From JBEKYD01 sp049509915 (GTDB lineage: Bacteria; Acidobacteriota; Terriglobia; Bryobacterales; Bryobacteraceae), in assembly GCA_049509915.1 (NCBI GenBank), contig JBEKZL010000026.1, forward strand, positions 1 through 64,000: 64,000 nucleotides of DNA, given 5' to 3'. The notes beneath the pieces are model-generated. The model saw nothing but the letters and a program-made list of their open reading frames with translations, did not search any database and was not told where the DNA came from. Below, piece after piece: positions 1-9,208 of the stretch (positions are counted from its first letter, which is position 1; each line of letters opens with the position of its first letter). A program made the position numbers and the translations under genes.

Positions 1-711
1 TGGGCGCGCGAGACCCGTGCGCGGGGCTGGACCGCGGTGAAGTTCTCGGTGCCCATGACCGGCACGGAAAAGGAAAGAATCGCCAAGCTGAGCGCCGAAC
101 TGGAAGCCGTTCGCGGCGCCGTTGGCTACTCCATGGACATCGCCCTCGAAGCCAGTGAGACCTTCTCCGTGCGCTCCGCCATCGAACTGTCTCAGGCCAT
201 CGCTCCCTACAAGCCCCTGTGGATCGAAGAGCCCACCCTGCGTGAATCCGCCCGCGGGCTGGGAGACGTGGCTGCCAAGTCGCCGGTCCCCATAGCCACC
301 GGCGAGGGTCTTTTCAACCGCTACGAGTTCAGCGAACTGTTCGAGCACCGGGGAGCCTCCATCATCCAGCCCGACGTCATGCACGCCGGCGGGATCACCG
401 AGATTCGCAAGATCGCCAACCTGGCCGAAACCTACGGTGTCGAGGTGGCGCCTCATCAGTGCAGCGGTCCCATCGCCCATGTTGCCTCGATCAACGCCAT
501 GTCTGTCTGCCGGAACTTCCTGGTGCAGGAATGGGAGGCGGCCGATAACGATCTCTACCTGGAGCTGACCGGCGGCAAGTTCCCGGTACAGAAAGACGGC
601 ACCGTGGCACTCCCCGACGGCCCCGGCCTGGGCCTCTCGGTGGATTTCGCCGAGTTCAAGAAGCGCTGCCCCTACAAGCCCCGCTACATCCCGGCGTCGC
701 TTCCGGTTTGA
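1..711 (+). CDS. Enolase-superfamily (MR/MLE) enzyme, 3' part
   Basis: The reading frame is open from the first base, so the gene begins upstream of the window. The visible part is the C-terminal barrel of a mandelate racemase/muconate lactonizing enzyme-like protein. Family metal and catalytic positions can be seen in order: Asp in YSMDIALE, Glu in WIEEPTL, Glu in ATGEGLF, Asp in IIQPDVMHAGGI and His in APHQCSGPIA, then LVQEWE near the end. Enzymes of this family abstract a proton alpha to a carboxylate; galactonate or related sugar-acid dehydration is the usual role of this subgroup. The exact substrate cannot be assigned. A second member of the superfamily lies at 29558-30793. The stop is only 11 bases from the convergent TPR gene. 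Confidence 0.88.
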   Translation, partial: WARETRARGWTAVKFSVPMTGTEKERIAKLSAELEAVRGAVGYSMDIALEASETFSVRSAIELSQAIAPYKPLWIEEPTLRESARGLGDVAAKSPVPIATGEGLFNRYEFSELFEHRGASIIQPDVMHAGGITEIRKIANLAETYGVEVAPHQCSGPIAHVASINAMSVCRNFLVQEWEAADNDLYLELTGGKFPVQKDGTVALPDGPGLGLSVDFAEFKKRCPYKPRYIPASLPV

Positions 712-722
712 CACGGGGCAGC

Positions 723-3035
723 TCAGGGATTCTTGCACGCGCCGAAGAACGACGCATAGATTCCCGGCTGGCAGGAGCAGGCGGCCGCCAAAGGCGGGGA
801 GCCTGTCATGCGATCGAGCGCGCACTGCGCGGCCGGGTCTTGGGCCCCTAAGGCCTGCGCGATCCGGATGCTGCGGCGGGCCTCCACCAGCTTCGACTCG
901 CGCTCGAGCAGCAGCCCCTCGATCACGTAGGCACGATCCCACTCGGGCCACCGTCCTTCGATTTCCTTCACCACCTTCCCGGCCTCGGCGTTCCTTTTCA
1001 ACGCACTCAATGCGACCGCTTTCGCAAGCATCAATCCCGCATCGTCCGGCCTCGATTGCATCGCCCCGCCGATCAGCTTCAGCGCTTTCGCCGCCTGGCT
1101 GTGACCGACCAGCAACAAGGCCGATTCTTCCGCCAGGCGCGGACGCGAGATCGCATAGCCCAGCCCTTCCTCAATCGTCCGGTCGGCTTCCACCGCCTGG
1201 CCCGCCGCGTCCAGAATCTTCGCCTTCATGAGAAGATAATCGCCGCGATCTACCCCCTCCGGGACCTTCTCCAGAATCTCGAGCGCCGCCTCCGGGCCCT
1301 TCGAGTGAAAAATTGCAATCGCCAGGTCCAACCGCGCCGACGGTAACTCCGCGGCGGCGCGTTCGAGCATCTCAGCCGCCAGGGAATACTGTTCGTGAGC
1401 CAGCAAAGCGCCGCCCGCTTTCTGCAGGATCGCCCCCGGCGGATGCAACGCCGATAACTCGCGGAACACCGCCGCGGCTTCCTCGGCCTTTCCGTCCGCC
1501 AGCAGCAGGCTCCCCAGGTCGAGTCTTAGTGTGGGGTCGCTCGGAGCGGCGCCGATGAGCTGCCGGAGCCGCTGGCTAGTCCGTGACGAACGCTCGGCCG
1601 GTGTCAGCGTGGCGGATTCGATGACGCCCGCCTCCTCGCGTGGCCGCTGCGGCCCCTGCGGCCGCATTTTCCGGAAGCGGTCGAAGAACGGCTGCGCTTC
1701 TTCGGGATGTCCGGATTCGGCTAGAACGCGCGCCAGGTGCAGCAGGACGGTCGGATCGTCCGGCAGAATCGCGGCCGCCTGGCGCAACGCTTCTTGCGCA
1801 TCCGCCGGCTTGTCGAGATTCATGTAGACCAGTCCCAACTGGTCGAAAGCCAGCGCGTCGCGAGGATTCAGCCCAACCGCGATCCGCAGCTCGGCCAGCG
1901 CTTCCTCCTCCCGCCCGAGAAAGTGCAATAGCCAGCCGCGAACGAAATGGGCCGGCTCAAACGACGGCTTCAATCGCACCGCCGTGGATACCTGTTCCAG
2001 CGCCCTTTCACGATCCGCGTGGTAGGAGATTTGCGCCAGGTCGAAGTACCCGATGGCGTCGTCGGGGTGCCGCTCCACGTAAGCCGTAAGCTCTTTTATG
2101 CCTTCAGCCCGCCCCGCGTCGCCGTAGCCCAGGATAAAGGCGCGGTCGCGGCGCGCTACCTCGTCGCCCGGCCGGAGCGTTAGATACTCGTCATAGGCCA
2201 ACAGGGAGTCGCCGAAATAACCGGCATCGTGGGTGGCCTGGGCCAGCGATAGCAACACGTCGGGACGCTGCGGAGCCAGTTTCCGGGCCTGCGAGAGCAG
2301 GTAGACGGCGCGGGTGTAATCGCCCAGATGGGACTCGACGCGCCCCAGCGCCGCGAGCGCGTCCACGTCGCCGGAACGCACCTTCAGCGCCACTTCGAAA
2401 GCGCTACGGGCACGCTCATAGTGCTCGGCGCGAGACGCGGCCAGCCCAAGGTTATACAGTACATCGTAATCGTCGGGAACATGCGTCAGCACGGCATTGA
2501 ATGCCGCTTCGGCCTGTTGATAAAGTCCGATTCGGCCGTAGGCCATGGCGACCGCAAACAGCAGGCCCGGGTCGGCGCCGGTTGTCTTTGCCAGTCCGTC
2601 AAGCGCGGCCACGGCGGCTTCCCGCTTGCCGACCAGCGCCAGCGCTTCCACCCGGACCAGAACAATCGCAGGGTCCTGCTGCTTGATTCGCGAAAGATAG
2701 TCGAGAGCCTGAACGCCCTCCTTCCGGGCAATGGCGAGCCGCGCAAGCTGCAAATTGGCATTGGCGTGCGCCGGGTTCACCTGCAATAGCCGCTCAAAAT
2801 AGACGCGGGCCTTGTCCGGCGCTCCGCACCCGAGATAGTGGTTGCCCAGGTTGTTGATCAGCGCGGGCGGCGGCGCTCCTTTGGCCAGCAGCTGCTGGTA
2901 AATGCGTTCGGCATCGTCGCACTTTTGTTCGGAATCGAGCCGCGCCGCCTCACGCAGCGCCTGGTCTTGTCCGGCGACATGGCAGGTCAGCACGGCGCTA
3001 AGCGACAAAATTCCGAAAACGGATCTGGCGGACAT
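723..3035 (-). CDS. Secreted TPR-repeat protein
   Basis: A 770-residue protein. The start at 3035 was chosen because it is followed directly by a signal peptide (MSARSVFGILSLSAVLTCHV, predicted cleavage near Ala-Gly-Gln); a longer frame reaching 3176 would overlap the neighbouring receptor gene. The rest is a long array of tetratricopeptide repeats (LNNLGNHYLGCG, YNLGLAASRAEHYERA, ALGRVESHLGDYTRA, FDQLGLVYMNLDKPADA and others) with a proline- and charge-rich break near the middle. It is probably a periplasmic scaffold. It lies downstream of an Oar-like TonB receptor on the same strand but is separated from it by a strong terminator, so it may have its own promoter. Large TPR proteins beside CRTAC1 proteins and Oar-like receptors are common in Acidobacteriota. 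No enzymatic domain is visible. Confidence 0.85.
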   Translation of the reverse strand: MSARSVFGILSLSAVLTCHVAGQDQALREAARLDSEQKCDDAERIYQQLLAKGAPPPALINNLGNHYLGCGAPDKARVYFERLLQVNPAHANANLQLARLAIARKEGVQALDYLSRIKQQDPAIVLVRVEALALVGKREAAVAALDGLAKTTGADPGLLFAVAMAYGRIGLYQQAEAAFNAVLTHVPDDYDVLYNLGLAASRAEHYERARSAFEVALKVRSGDVDALAALGRVESHLGDYTRAVYLLSQARKLAPQRPDVLLSLAQATHDAGYFGDSLLAYDEYLTLRPGDEVARRDRAFILGYGDAGRAEGIKELTAYVERHPDDAIGYFDLAQISYHADRERALEQVSTAVRLKPSFEPAHFVRGWLLHFLGREEEALAELRIAVGLNPRDALAFDQLGLVYMNLDKPADAQEALRQAAAILPDDPTVLLHLARVLAESGHPEEAQPFFDRFRKMRPQGPQRPREEAGVIESATLTPAERSSRTSQRLRQLIGAAPSDPTLRLDLGSLLLADGKAEEAAAVFRELSALHPPGAILQKAGGALLAHEQYSLAAEMLERAAAELPSARLDLAIAIFHSKGPEAALEILEKVPEGVDRGDYLLMKAKILDAAGQAVEADRTIEEGLGYAISRPRLAEESALLLVGHSQAAKALKLIGGAMQSRPDDAGLMLAKAVALSALKRNAEAGKVVKEIEGRWPEWDRAYVIEGLLLERESKLVEARRSIRIAQALGAQDPAAQCALDRMTGSPPLAAACSCQPGIYASFFGACKNP

Positions 3036-3063
3036 GGCACCCTGAAAGCATGCTATCAAGAAA

Positions 3064-3089
3064 AAGCCCCCGCGCCGGGGCGGGGGCTT
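3064..3089 (-). terminator. Rho-independent terminator of the Oar-like receptor gene
   Basis: Two perfect 9-bp arms (3064-3072 and 3081-3089) enclose a GC-rich 8-nt loop. Read on the minus strand, the hairpin is followed by a run of T. It lies between the receptor stop at 3118 and the TPR gene start at 3035, so it should end the receptor transcript. Confidence 0.85.
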
Positions 3090-3117
3090 CGAGACTCGCG
3101 ATCGGTGGCGCGCGCTC

Positions 3118-6100
3118 CTAGAACGACACGCGCATGCCAATCTGCAGCAGGCGTCCGAACGTATTTTGCAAAACATCGGTGCTCATCCCGAACGTCGCCG
3201 TCCCTGGGGACATGTTGGGCATGTTCAGATTCTTCACGTTCAGAGCGTTGAAGGCGTCCATGCGAAGGGAAAACTTAAATCTCTCCGTGATATGGAAATC
3301 CTTGACCAGCGAGGCGTCCACATTGAAGAGATGCGGCCCAACAACCCCAGCATAGTACCAGGGGTTGGTCTCTTCCGTATAACCCGGCAGGATGCTGACG
3401 TCGGAAGTGTTGAAGTAAGCGCCCGGGGTGGGATTCGATGCCGGGTTTCCGTTCACTACGTCTCCTGTGAACTTGAGGGGAGTGCCGGACTGATAGGTGA
3501 GCAATCCCGTCAGGTTCCACCCGCCAAGCAATGCGTCCACCAGCCGGGGAGCGTTGCTCATAAACTGGCGGCCCTTGCCCAACGGCACTTGTTCGGTGCC
3601 TGAAATAGTCAGGCGGTGCCGCGGCTGGCCTCCGTCCACCCAAGTCCAGTTGTTTAAGTACTGAGCCACGGAATCGTACCAAACCTGGTCTTGCTCCCGG
3701 TGATAATTGTAGCCCACCAGGAAGGAATAGCCCTTGGAAAAGCGCTTCTGCACCCTGAATTGCAATGATTGATAGTGCATGGCCCCGCCGTTGCTGCCGT
3801 CCACTTCGGTGATGCCCGTGTATTGCGGATAAGGCACCATCAGCGAGGCAACCGAAACCTGTGCGTAGCTGCGCAGCGGGCCGGGGAACGTGCCGGCAGG
3901 CAGATTATAGAACGGATTGGCCACAAGCTGGTTCAGCGCGGTTTTGTACTGATAAGACAGCCGGGGGTCCATCATGTCGAGATTTTCGCTTGTGTCGCAT
4001 GTGCTGGTCGAGTCCAGGTTGCCGCAGACGTGATTCGTGTAATTCATGAAGAAAGTTGCGTCGACCAGGATTCCGCCGGGAATCTCGCGCTGCAGCGAAA
4101 AGTTAATGCGGTCGCTATGTTGGTACTGACGGTTGGGGTCGATGAAGCTCACCGAAAATCCCAGCCCGCTGTTCGCGCCCAGCGAGTTTCCCGTGGCGGG
4201 AAGGACCGGGTACGCCGACGGGAAGGGATTTGACAAGTTCGTTACCGGCACTCCCTGAAGCGCGTTGTATGCTCCCGTAAATTGGGAAAAGCCAAAGGTG
4301 TTCGGGCTTGCCATGTCCTGGGTCGAATTGGCGTCCCAAGGAGTGTAATACCGGGCGTAGGCTGCGCGAATCGATGTTTTCTCGTTCACCTTGAAAGCCA
4401 TTCCCACGCGCGGTGACAACGACCCGTTGCCCCCGTTCCAGATGGGAGTGCTGGAGCTTTCAAACTGGTAAGCGCCGTTGAATGTCCACGTTCCGGGGTA
4501 ATACTGTTTGAGCAAAGCCGGCATTTGGGGAGCATTAGCGCCTTGGAATTGCGCCAGCGGCGTGCTAAGGTTCATCGGCGCCGTCATCTCGTCTTTAGAG
4601 TCGTAGAAGGGCGTCGTGTACTCGTAGCGCAGGCCCAAATTGATCGTAACACGGCGGCTCACCTTCCAATCGTCGTTGAGGAAACCCGCGTAGTAAATGT
4701 CTCGGATCGTCGGCACGACGTTAATGGGGATATCGGTGGCGCCGCTCGCCCAGTTGTTCGTTCCGGCGTTGGTCGGCGCGATTGCGCCCAGCAAAAATGT
4801 AGCGTATCCATCACCCGATACATTGGTCGGACCACTGTATGGGTTGACATAGGTACTCGAGGTCAGCGCCGGATCGAATCCGAATCCGGGATTCTCATTT
4901 GAGATTACGGTGAGCTCCGCGCTCTTGCGAATCTCAAACCCCGCTTTCAGATAGTGCTTGCCCCGCTGTTGTGAAATCTGGGCGGCAACCGTGTCCTCAT
5001 TGAACTTCTGCAGCCAAAACCCACCCGAGGGTCCATACTCCAAATTCAAGTTGGACCCCGTGGAATTAAAAATCGACATACGCGGGATCAGTTTCGGGAG
5101 CAGCGGACTCGCGTACATCGCCTGATAGAAGTTCTCATTGGGCCAGACCGAAGCGAACGTGGTTTCGTTGGAGGGTGCGACGAAGTTCGAAGAGTCCTGG
5201 AGGCTGTGATAATCCCCGCGGATATTGAGCACGGTGGTCGGGCTGATTAAGTACGTCACGTTCCCCACGTACTGCGTGGCGTTGCGTGTGCTGCCCCGGT
5301 CGTTCTGGAACAGAGGCGACCCGGTGGGATTGCTGGTAGTCGACGCCGTCCGAAGAAGGCTGGTTCTGGCATAGACGCGCAGCTTATCGCTGACGTTGTA
5401 GTCCACGCGGTCGGAGAAATTCCAGTACGGATATTTTACGGCGATGGCGAGCGCATCATTGTTACTCTGATAAGGGCCGACTCCGGGGTTATTCGGCGCC
5501 CATAATTGAGAGGTGTATTGAGCCGCGATCGGGTTGATCTGGCTGGCGGGGATGATGTTTCCGGGGAAAGGCGTGCGGGTTACGTTTCCCGAGCTGTCCG
5601 TGAGCGTGGTCGTGGGATCGTAGATGGTGCGCAAGCCGCCGCTGTTATTCAAAGACTGCGAGAAATTCCCCTGGCGTTCAAGCGTCGTCGGCAGCGTGTC
5701 CAGCAGGGTTGTGGGCTGATTGTACTTCCATTGTTCGTAGGCCGCAAAATTGAACAGCTTGTTCTTCAGGATCGGATTGCCGAACGTGCCGCCAAATATG
5801 TTCTTGCGATCCAGATTGACGGTTCGATAGACCCGGTCCTCCAGAGCGTTCGCCCATGGATACTGTCCCTGGTAATAAGCCAGCCCATGAAATTGATTGG
5901 TTCCGGACTTTGTAATCATGGTGATCGCCGACCCTGCGCTATGTCCAAACTCGGCGTCCACCACACTCTGCTGGACGTTGAGTTCCTCGACCGAGTCGGG
6001 AGTCGGCTGGTAGCTGTTCTTGAAGCCCACGCCGGTCGGACTGCCGTCAATCTGTAAATCGTTCGAGTAAGCGGTGCCGCCGCCGATGCTCTGCGAACCG

Positions 6101-6714
6101 GGCCCCCAACTGTTGAATGGGTTCCAGTCCGTCTGGCCCGGTTGCGGTATCACCGAAGGATCGAGTTGCACCATGAGAAACGGACTGCGGTAGGTCTGTG
6201 GCAGGCTTCCGGTCAGCGTGCTGTCGACCGTTGTTTCGACTTTGGCGGTGTTGAACTGCACGGCCACTGCCTCGCTGGTCACCGTGACCGTGTCCCTCAC
6301 GTCGCCGGCCTTCAGGGCCGCGTCCACCGTAAGGTCGGTCCGGGTCAGGAGCACTACATTTTCGTTGACAGACTTGTTGAAGCCCGCGGAGGTCACCGTC
6401 AGGCTGTACGTGCCTGGCTCCACAAGGTCGAACAGGTAATGGCCGTATTCGTTCGACTGCTGAACAGTCGTCACACCCGTAGCCACGTTTTTTATAGTCA
6501 CCGTGGCGCCGGCAATCGCCGCCTGCGACGCGTCGGTGACTGTGCCTTGCAGGCGTGCACGGTAATCCTGTCCAAAAGACAAACCGGCAACCAACGCCAT
6601 CAGAGCGCAGGCTGCAAGTGCCCTAGCAAGCTGTTTCCCGCCAATCTCCCAAAAGCGAGCGATTGACTTGACTGCGTATGAATCTTGAGCTGCGGCTGCA
6701 AAGTCCTTGCTCAT
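3118..6714 (-). CDS. Oar-like TonB-dependent receptor with carboxypeptidase-regulatory domain
   Basis: An outer-membrane protein of about 1198 residues. The start at 6714 (MSKDFAAAAQD) has a purine-rich AAAGGGG ribosome site just upstream; the longer frame from 6798 lacks one. A long cytoplasmic head and hydrophobic segment (ALAACALMALVAGLSFGQ) form the signal peptide. A carboxypeptidase-regulatory-like Ig domain follows (RLQGTVTDASQAAIAGATVT ... TYSLTVTSAGF), then a plug-like region (VEELNVQQSVVDAEFGHSAG, TKSGTNQFHG) and a very large beta-barrel ending in RLLQIGMRVSF with the expected terminal Phe. This is the expanded Oar/TonB family typical of Acidobacteriota; the ligand is unknown. It diverges from the CRTAC1 gene and is followed by a terminator and the TPR gene. 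Confidence 0.93.
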   Translation of the reverse strand: MSKDFAAAAQDSYAVKSIARFWEIGGKQLARALAACALMALVAGLSFGQDYRARLQGTVTDASQAAIAGATVTIKNVATGVTTVQQSNEYGHYLFDLVEPGTYSLTVTSAGFNKSVNENVVLLTRTDLTVDAALKAGDVRDTVTVTSEAVAVQFNTAKVETTVDSTLTGSLPQTYRSPFLMVQLDPSVIPQPGQTDWNPFNSWGPGSQSIGGGTAYSNDLQIDGSPTGVGFKNSYQPTPDSVEELNVQQSVVDAEFGHSAGSAITMITKSGTNQFHGLAYYQGQYPWANALEDRVYRTVNLDRKNIFGGTFGNPILKNKLFNFAAYEQWKYNQPTTLLDTLPTTLERQGNFSQSLNNSGGLRTIYDPTTTLTDSSGNVTRTPFPGNIIPASQINPIAAQYTSQLWAPNNPGVGPYQSNNDALAIAVKYPYWNFSDRVDYNVSDKLRVYARTSLLRTASTTSNPTGSPLFQNDRGSTRNATQYVGNVTYLISPTTVLNIRGDYHSLQDSSNFVAPSNETTFASVWPNENFYQAMYASPLLPKLIPRMSIFNSTGSNLNLEYGPSGGFWLQKFNEDTVAAQISQQRGKHYLKAGFEIRKSAELTVISNENPGFGFDPALTSSTYVNPYSGPTNVSGDGYATFLLGAIAPTNAGTNNWASGATDIPINVVPTIRDIYYAGFLNDDWKVSRRVTINLGLRYEYTTPFYDSKDEMTAPMNLSTPLAQFQGANAPQMPALLKQYYPGTWTFNGAYQFESSSTPIWNGGNGSLSPRVGMAFKVNEKTSIRAAYARYYTPWDANSTQDMASPNTFGFSQFTGAYNALQGVPVTNLSNPFPSAYPVLPATGNSLGANSGLGFSVSFIDPNRQYQHSDRINFSLQREIPGGILVDATFFMNYTNHVCGNLDSTSTCDTSENLDMMDPRLSYQYKTALNQLVANPFYNLPAGTFPGPLRSYAQVSVASLMVPYPQYTGITEVDGSNGGAMHYQSLQFRVQKRFSKGYSFLVGYNYHREQDQVWYDSVAQYLNNWTWVDGGQPRHRLTISGTEQVPLGKGRQFMSNAPRLVDALLGGWNLTGLLTYQSGTPLKFTGDVVNGNPASNPTPGAYFNTSDVSILPGYTEETNPWYYAGVVGPHLFNVDASLVKDFHITERFKFSLRMDAFNALNVKNLNMPNMSPGTATFGMSTDVLQNTFGRLLQIGMRVSF

Positions 6715-6940
6715 AGAACCCCTTTCAACTGAGAATAGAGTTTCGCCCACCGTACGACCCGGCTCCCCATGGCAAAGCGTACCTATAAGGAACCGCATGG
6801 CGATTGTAGTTCAGCTCACAGAGCGATGCAAGCACTTCCCGTATGACCACCCAACCTAGGTACAGCACCACTAGATAGTGGACATGGCCCTTATGCTCCC
6901 TTGCCGTGGCCCGCGAAAAGCCTTGAAGCGGCCGGTGGTG

Positions 6941-6946
6941 TACGAT
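6941..6946 (+). promoter_or_regulatory. -10-like hexamer TACGAT before the CRTAC1 start
   Basis: TACGAT ends 6 nt before the proposed TTG start at 6953. The same spacing occurs before several other genes in the window, which suggests a leaderless transcript. No good -35 is visible. Confidence 0.35.
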
Positions 6947-6952
6947 GTCTGT

Positions 6953-8731
6953 TTGAAACCTATCTCTCGCCGCCAAGCCCTACCTTTGTTGCTCTTGCCC
7001 GCGGTCCGTTCCCACCTCGCGGCATACCAATACAGCGGCATGGCCTCCCGAGGCGTCAACCCGCTTCCCAGGAGTAAGCCCTCCGGCCTACCCTTCGACG
7101 CTCGTTTTGTCAATGTAGCCCATCAGGCCGGGTTGCGCGCGCCCGTCATCTACGGCGGCGTGGACAAAAAAGACTATATCCTCGAAACCACCGGCTGCGG
7201 CGCCGCTTTCCTCGATTACGACAACGATGGCTGGCTCGACATCCTGCTGCTCACCGGACGGCGCGTGGAAGCGACCCCCGCCGAAGCCATCATCCGGCTG
7301 TACCGCAACAATCGCGACGGCACATTCACCGACGTAACCGAAAAGTCCGGGTTGGGCCGCAGCGTGTGGGCTTGTGGCATCACCGTCGGCGACTACGACA
7401 ACGACGGCTTCGACGACATCTTTATTACCTGCTGGGGCCAGAACATTCTTTTCCATAACAACGGCGACGGCACGTTTACCGATGTCACCGCTAGAGCCGG
7501 TCTTCTTCATCCGGATGTCCGTTATGGGTCGGGCTGCACCTGGATCGATTACGACCGCGATGGCAAACTGGATCTCTTCATTGCCAACTATCTGGTCTTC
7601 GATTTCGCCAAAATCCCTCCAGCCGGTAAGGACCCCGCCTGTAACTGGAAGGGACTGATGGTGAATTGCGGACCCGGAGGGCTCCCCCAGCAGGGCCCGC
7701 AACTCTACCACAACAACGGCAACGGCACTTTTACCGACGTCACCCTCAAGGCGGGCCTGTCCTTTGAAAAACCCGGCTACGGGCTTACCGCCGCCGCCGC
7801 CGATTTCGATGGCGACGGGTGGCCCGACATCCTGCTGGCGTGCGATTCCACGCCAAGCCTGTTCCTCCACAACAACCACGATGGGACCTTTACCGAGCAG
7901 GGCCTGGAGCGGGGAGTCGCCCTGAGTGAAGATGGCCAGGAGCAGGCGGGCATGGGGCTGGGTATCGGCGATTTCAACAACGACGGATACCTCGACGTCT
8001 TCAAAACCCACTTTGTCGACGACATCCCGGGACTTTTCCAAAACAACGGCAAAGGCTATTTCCGCGATGTTACGGCGCGGTCCGGCCTGGGTGTGGAAAC
8101 CCGCTTCGTCGGCTGGGGAGCGGGAATCGCCGACCTCGATAACGACGGTTTGCCCGACCTGTTCTACGCCACGGGCATGGTCGCCCCCGAGATCGAACGG
8201 AAACTCCCGCAATATCCCAACCGGACCCCCTGCGTCGTGTTCCGCAATCTCGGCGACGGCAAGTTCGAGGAAATTCTGGACGGCGCCGGTCCTGGTATCT
8301 CCGAGCGCCATTGTGGCCGCGGCGTCGCCTTCGGCGATTTTGACAACGATGGGGACGTGGATATTCTCATCGTGAACCTCAACGAGCCGCCTTCTTTGCT
8401 GCGCAACGACACCACCGGGAGTCATCACTGGCTGAAGGTGCTGCTGCTTGGCAAAACCTCCAACCGCGGCGCCATCGGCGCCCAGGTGGTCGCGACTTGC
8501 GGCGGGAAAAAACAGGTGCAAGCCGTGTTGGCGCAATCGTCCTTTGTTTCGGTGAACGATCGCAGGTTACACTTCGGCTTGGGCCAGGCGGCATCGGCCG
8601 ATCTGCTGATCCGCTGGCCCAACGGGAACCAGGAAAGCATCGTAGGACTGACGGCCGACCGGCTGATAGTCGTCGAAGAAGGTTCCGGTGTGGTTCGAAC
8701 CGAAACATTCCGCCCGCCGGCCAAAGCCTGA
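6953..8731 (+). CDS. CRTAC1-type FG-GAP/VCBS protein with ASPIC/UnbV domain
   Basis: A secreted protein of about 592 residues. I prefer the TTG start at 6953 (KPISRRQALPLLLL, a Tat-like or Sec signal) because it sits 6 nt after TACGAT; a GTG at 6878 would add 25 residues. The body carries repeated calcium-binding FG-GAP/VCBS motifs (DYDNDGWLDILLLTG, DYDNDGFDDIFITC, DYDRDGKLDLFIANY, DFDGDGWPDILLAC, DFNNDGYLDVFKTH, DLDNDGLPDLFYAT, DFDNDGDVDILIVN) paired with GDGTFTDVT-type strands, so it folds as a seven-bladed propeller. The last 100 residues (SHHWLKVLLLGKTSNRGAIG ... SADLLIRWPNG) are an ASPIC/UnbV domain. Such proteins are abundant in Acidobacteriota and their function is not established. The divergent Oar-like receptor is the likely functional neighbour. 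Confidence 0.9.
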   Translation: MKPISRRQALPLLLLPAVRSHLAAYQYSGMASRGVNPLPRSKPSGLPFDARFVNVAHQAGLRAPVIYGGVDKKDYILETTGCGAAFLDYDNDGWLDILLLTGRRVEATPAEAIIRLYRNNRDGTFTDVTEKSGLGRSVWACGITVGDYDNDGFDDIFITCWGQNILFHNNGDGTFTDVTARAGLLHPDVRYGSGCTWIDYDRDGKLDLFIANYLVFDFAKIPPAGKDPACNWKGLMVNCGPGGLPQQGPQLYHNNGNGTFTDVTLKAGLSFEKPGYGLTAAAADFDGDGWPDILLACDSTPSLFLHNNHDGTFTEQGLERGVALSEDGQEQAGMGLGIGDFNNDGYLDVFKTHFVDDIPGLFQNNGKGYFRDVTARSGLGVETRFVGWGAGIADLDNDGLPDLFYATGMVAPEIERKLPQYPNRTPCVVFRNLGDGKFEEILDGAGPGISERHCGRGVAFGDFDNDGDVDILIVNLNEPPSLLRNDTTGSHHWLKVLLLGKTSNRGAIGAQVVATCGGKKQVQAVLAQSSFVSVNDRRLHFGLGQAASADLLIRWPNGNQESIVGLTADRLIVVEEGSGVVRTETFRPPAKA

Positions 8732-8796
8732 GAGTGTGCCGCGAGCGACCCGTCGCCGAGACCGCCGGCCCTCCGCGCCGCCGCTCTTACCAGCGC

Positions 8797-8802
8797 TACA
8801 AT
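8797..8802 (+). promoter_or_regulatory. -10-like TACAAT, leaderless spacing
   Basis: TACAAT lies 6 nt upstream of the Nudix ATG at 8809, in GC-rich sequence. The spacing fits transcription starting at or next to the ATG. Confidence 0.5.
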
Positions 8803-8808
8803 CGGCGC

Positions 8809-9198
8809 ATGCGTCAGGTGGTGGCCGCGGTGCTGGAGCGGGAAGGGAAGATGCTGATCGGGCAGCGGCGGCCGGGGCAAGCGCACGCGCTGGAGTGGGA
8901 ATTCCCGGGTGGGAAAGTCGAGCCCGGAGAAACTCCGCAGCAGGCTCTGGCGCGGGAACTCGAAGAAGAGTTAGGAATCGGCAACGCCAGCGGCGACGAA
9001 ATCCTGCGCTACGATTATTCTTATCCGGACAAGCCGACCATCGCGTTGATCTTCTTCCGCGTGCGCTTCTGGGAAGGCGAACCCCGGCACCTGAACTACT
9101 CGGAGATGCGCTGGGAGGAGCCGGAGCGTCTCGGCGATTACCGGTTTGTGGCCGGGGACGAGCGATTCCTGCGCGAGCTCCCGATGCTCCTAAAATAA
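8809..9198 (+). CDS. Nudix hydrolase (MutT-like)
   Basis: A 129-residue cytoplasmic enzyme with a complete Nudix box (GGKVEPGETPQQALARELEE followed by ELGI), matching GX5EX7REUXEEXGU. An early ERE..MLIGQRRPGQ strand and WEFPGGK match MutT-type 8-oxo-dGTP or related nucleotide pyrophosphohydrolases. The start at 8809 was chosen over a longer frame because the Nudix fold begins at MRQVVAAVLERE and TACAAT lies 6 nt before it. The gene is 10 nt upstream of rlmB and probably cotranscribed. The substrate cannot be fixed from sequence: MutT-like sanitation of oxidised dGTP is plausible, other NDP-X substrates are possible. Confidence 0.9.
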   Translation: MRQVVAAVLEREGKMLIGQRRPGQAHALEWEFPGGKVEPGETPQQALARELEEELGIGNASGDEILRYDYSYPDKPTIALIFFRVRFWEGEPRHLNYSEMRWEEPERLGDYRFVAGDERFLRELPMLLK

Positions 9199-9208
9199 GG
9201 TTTCCCCA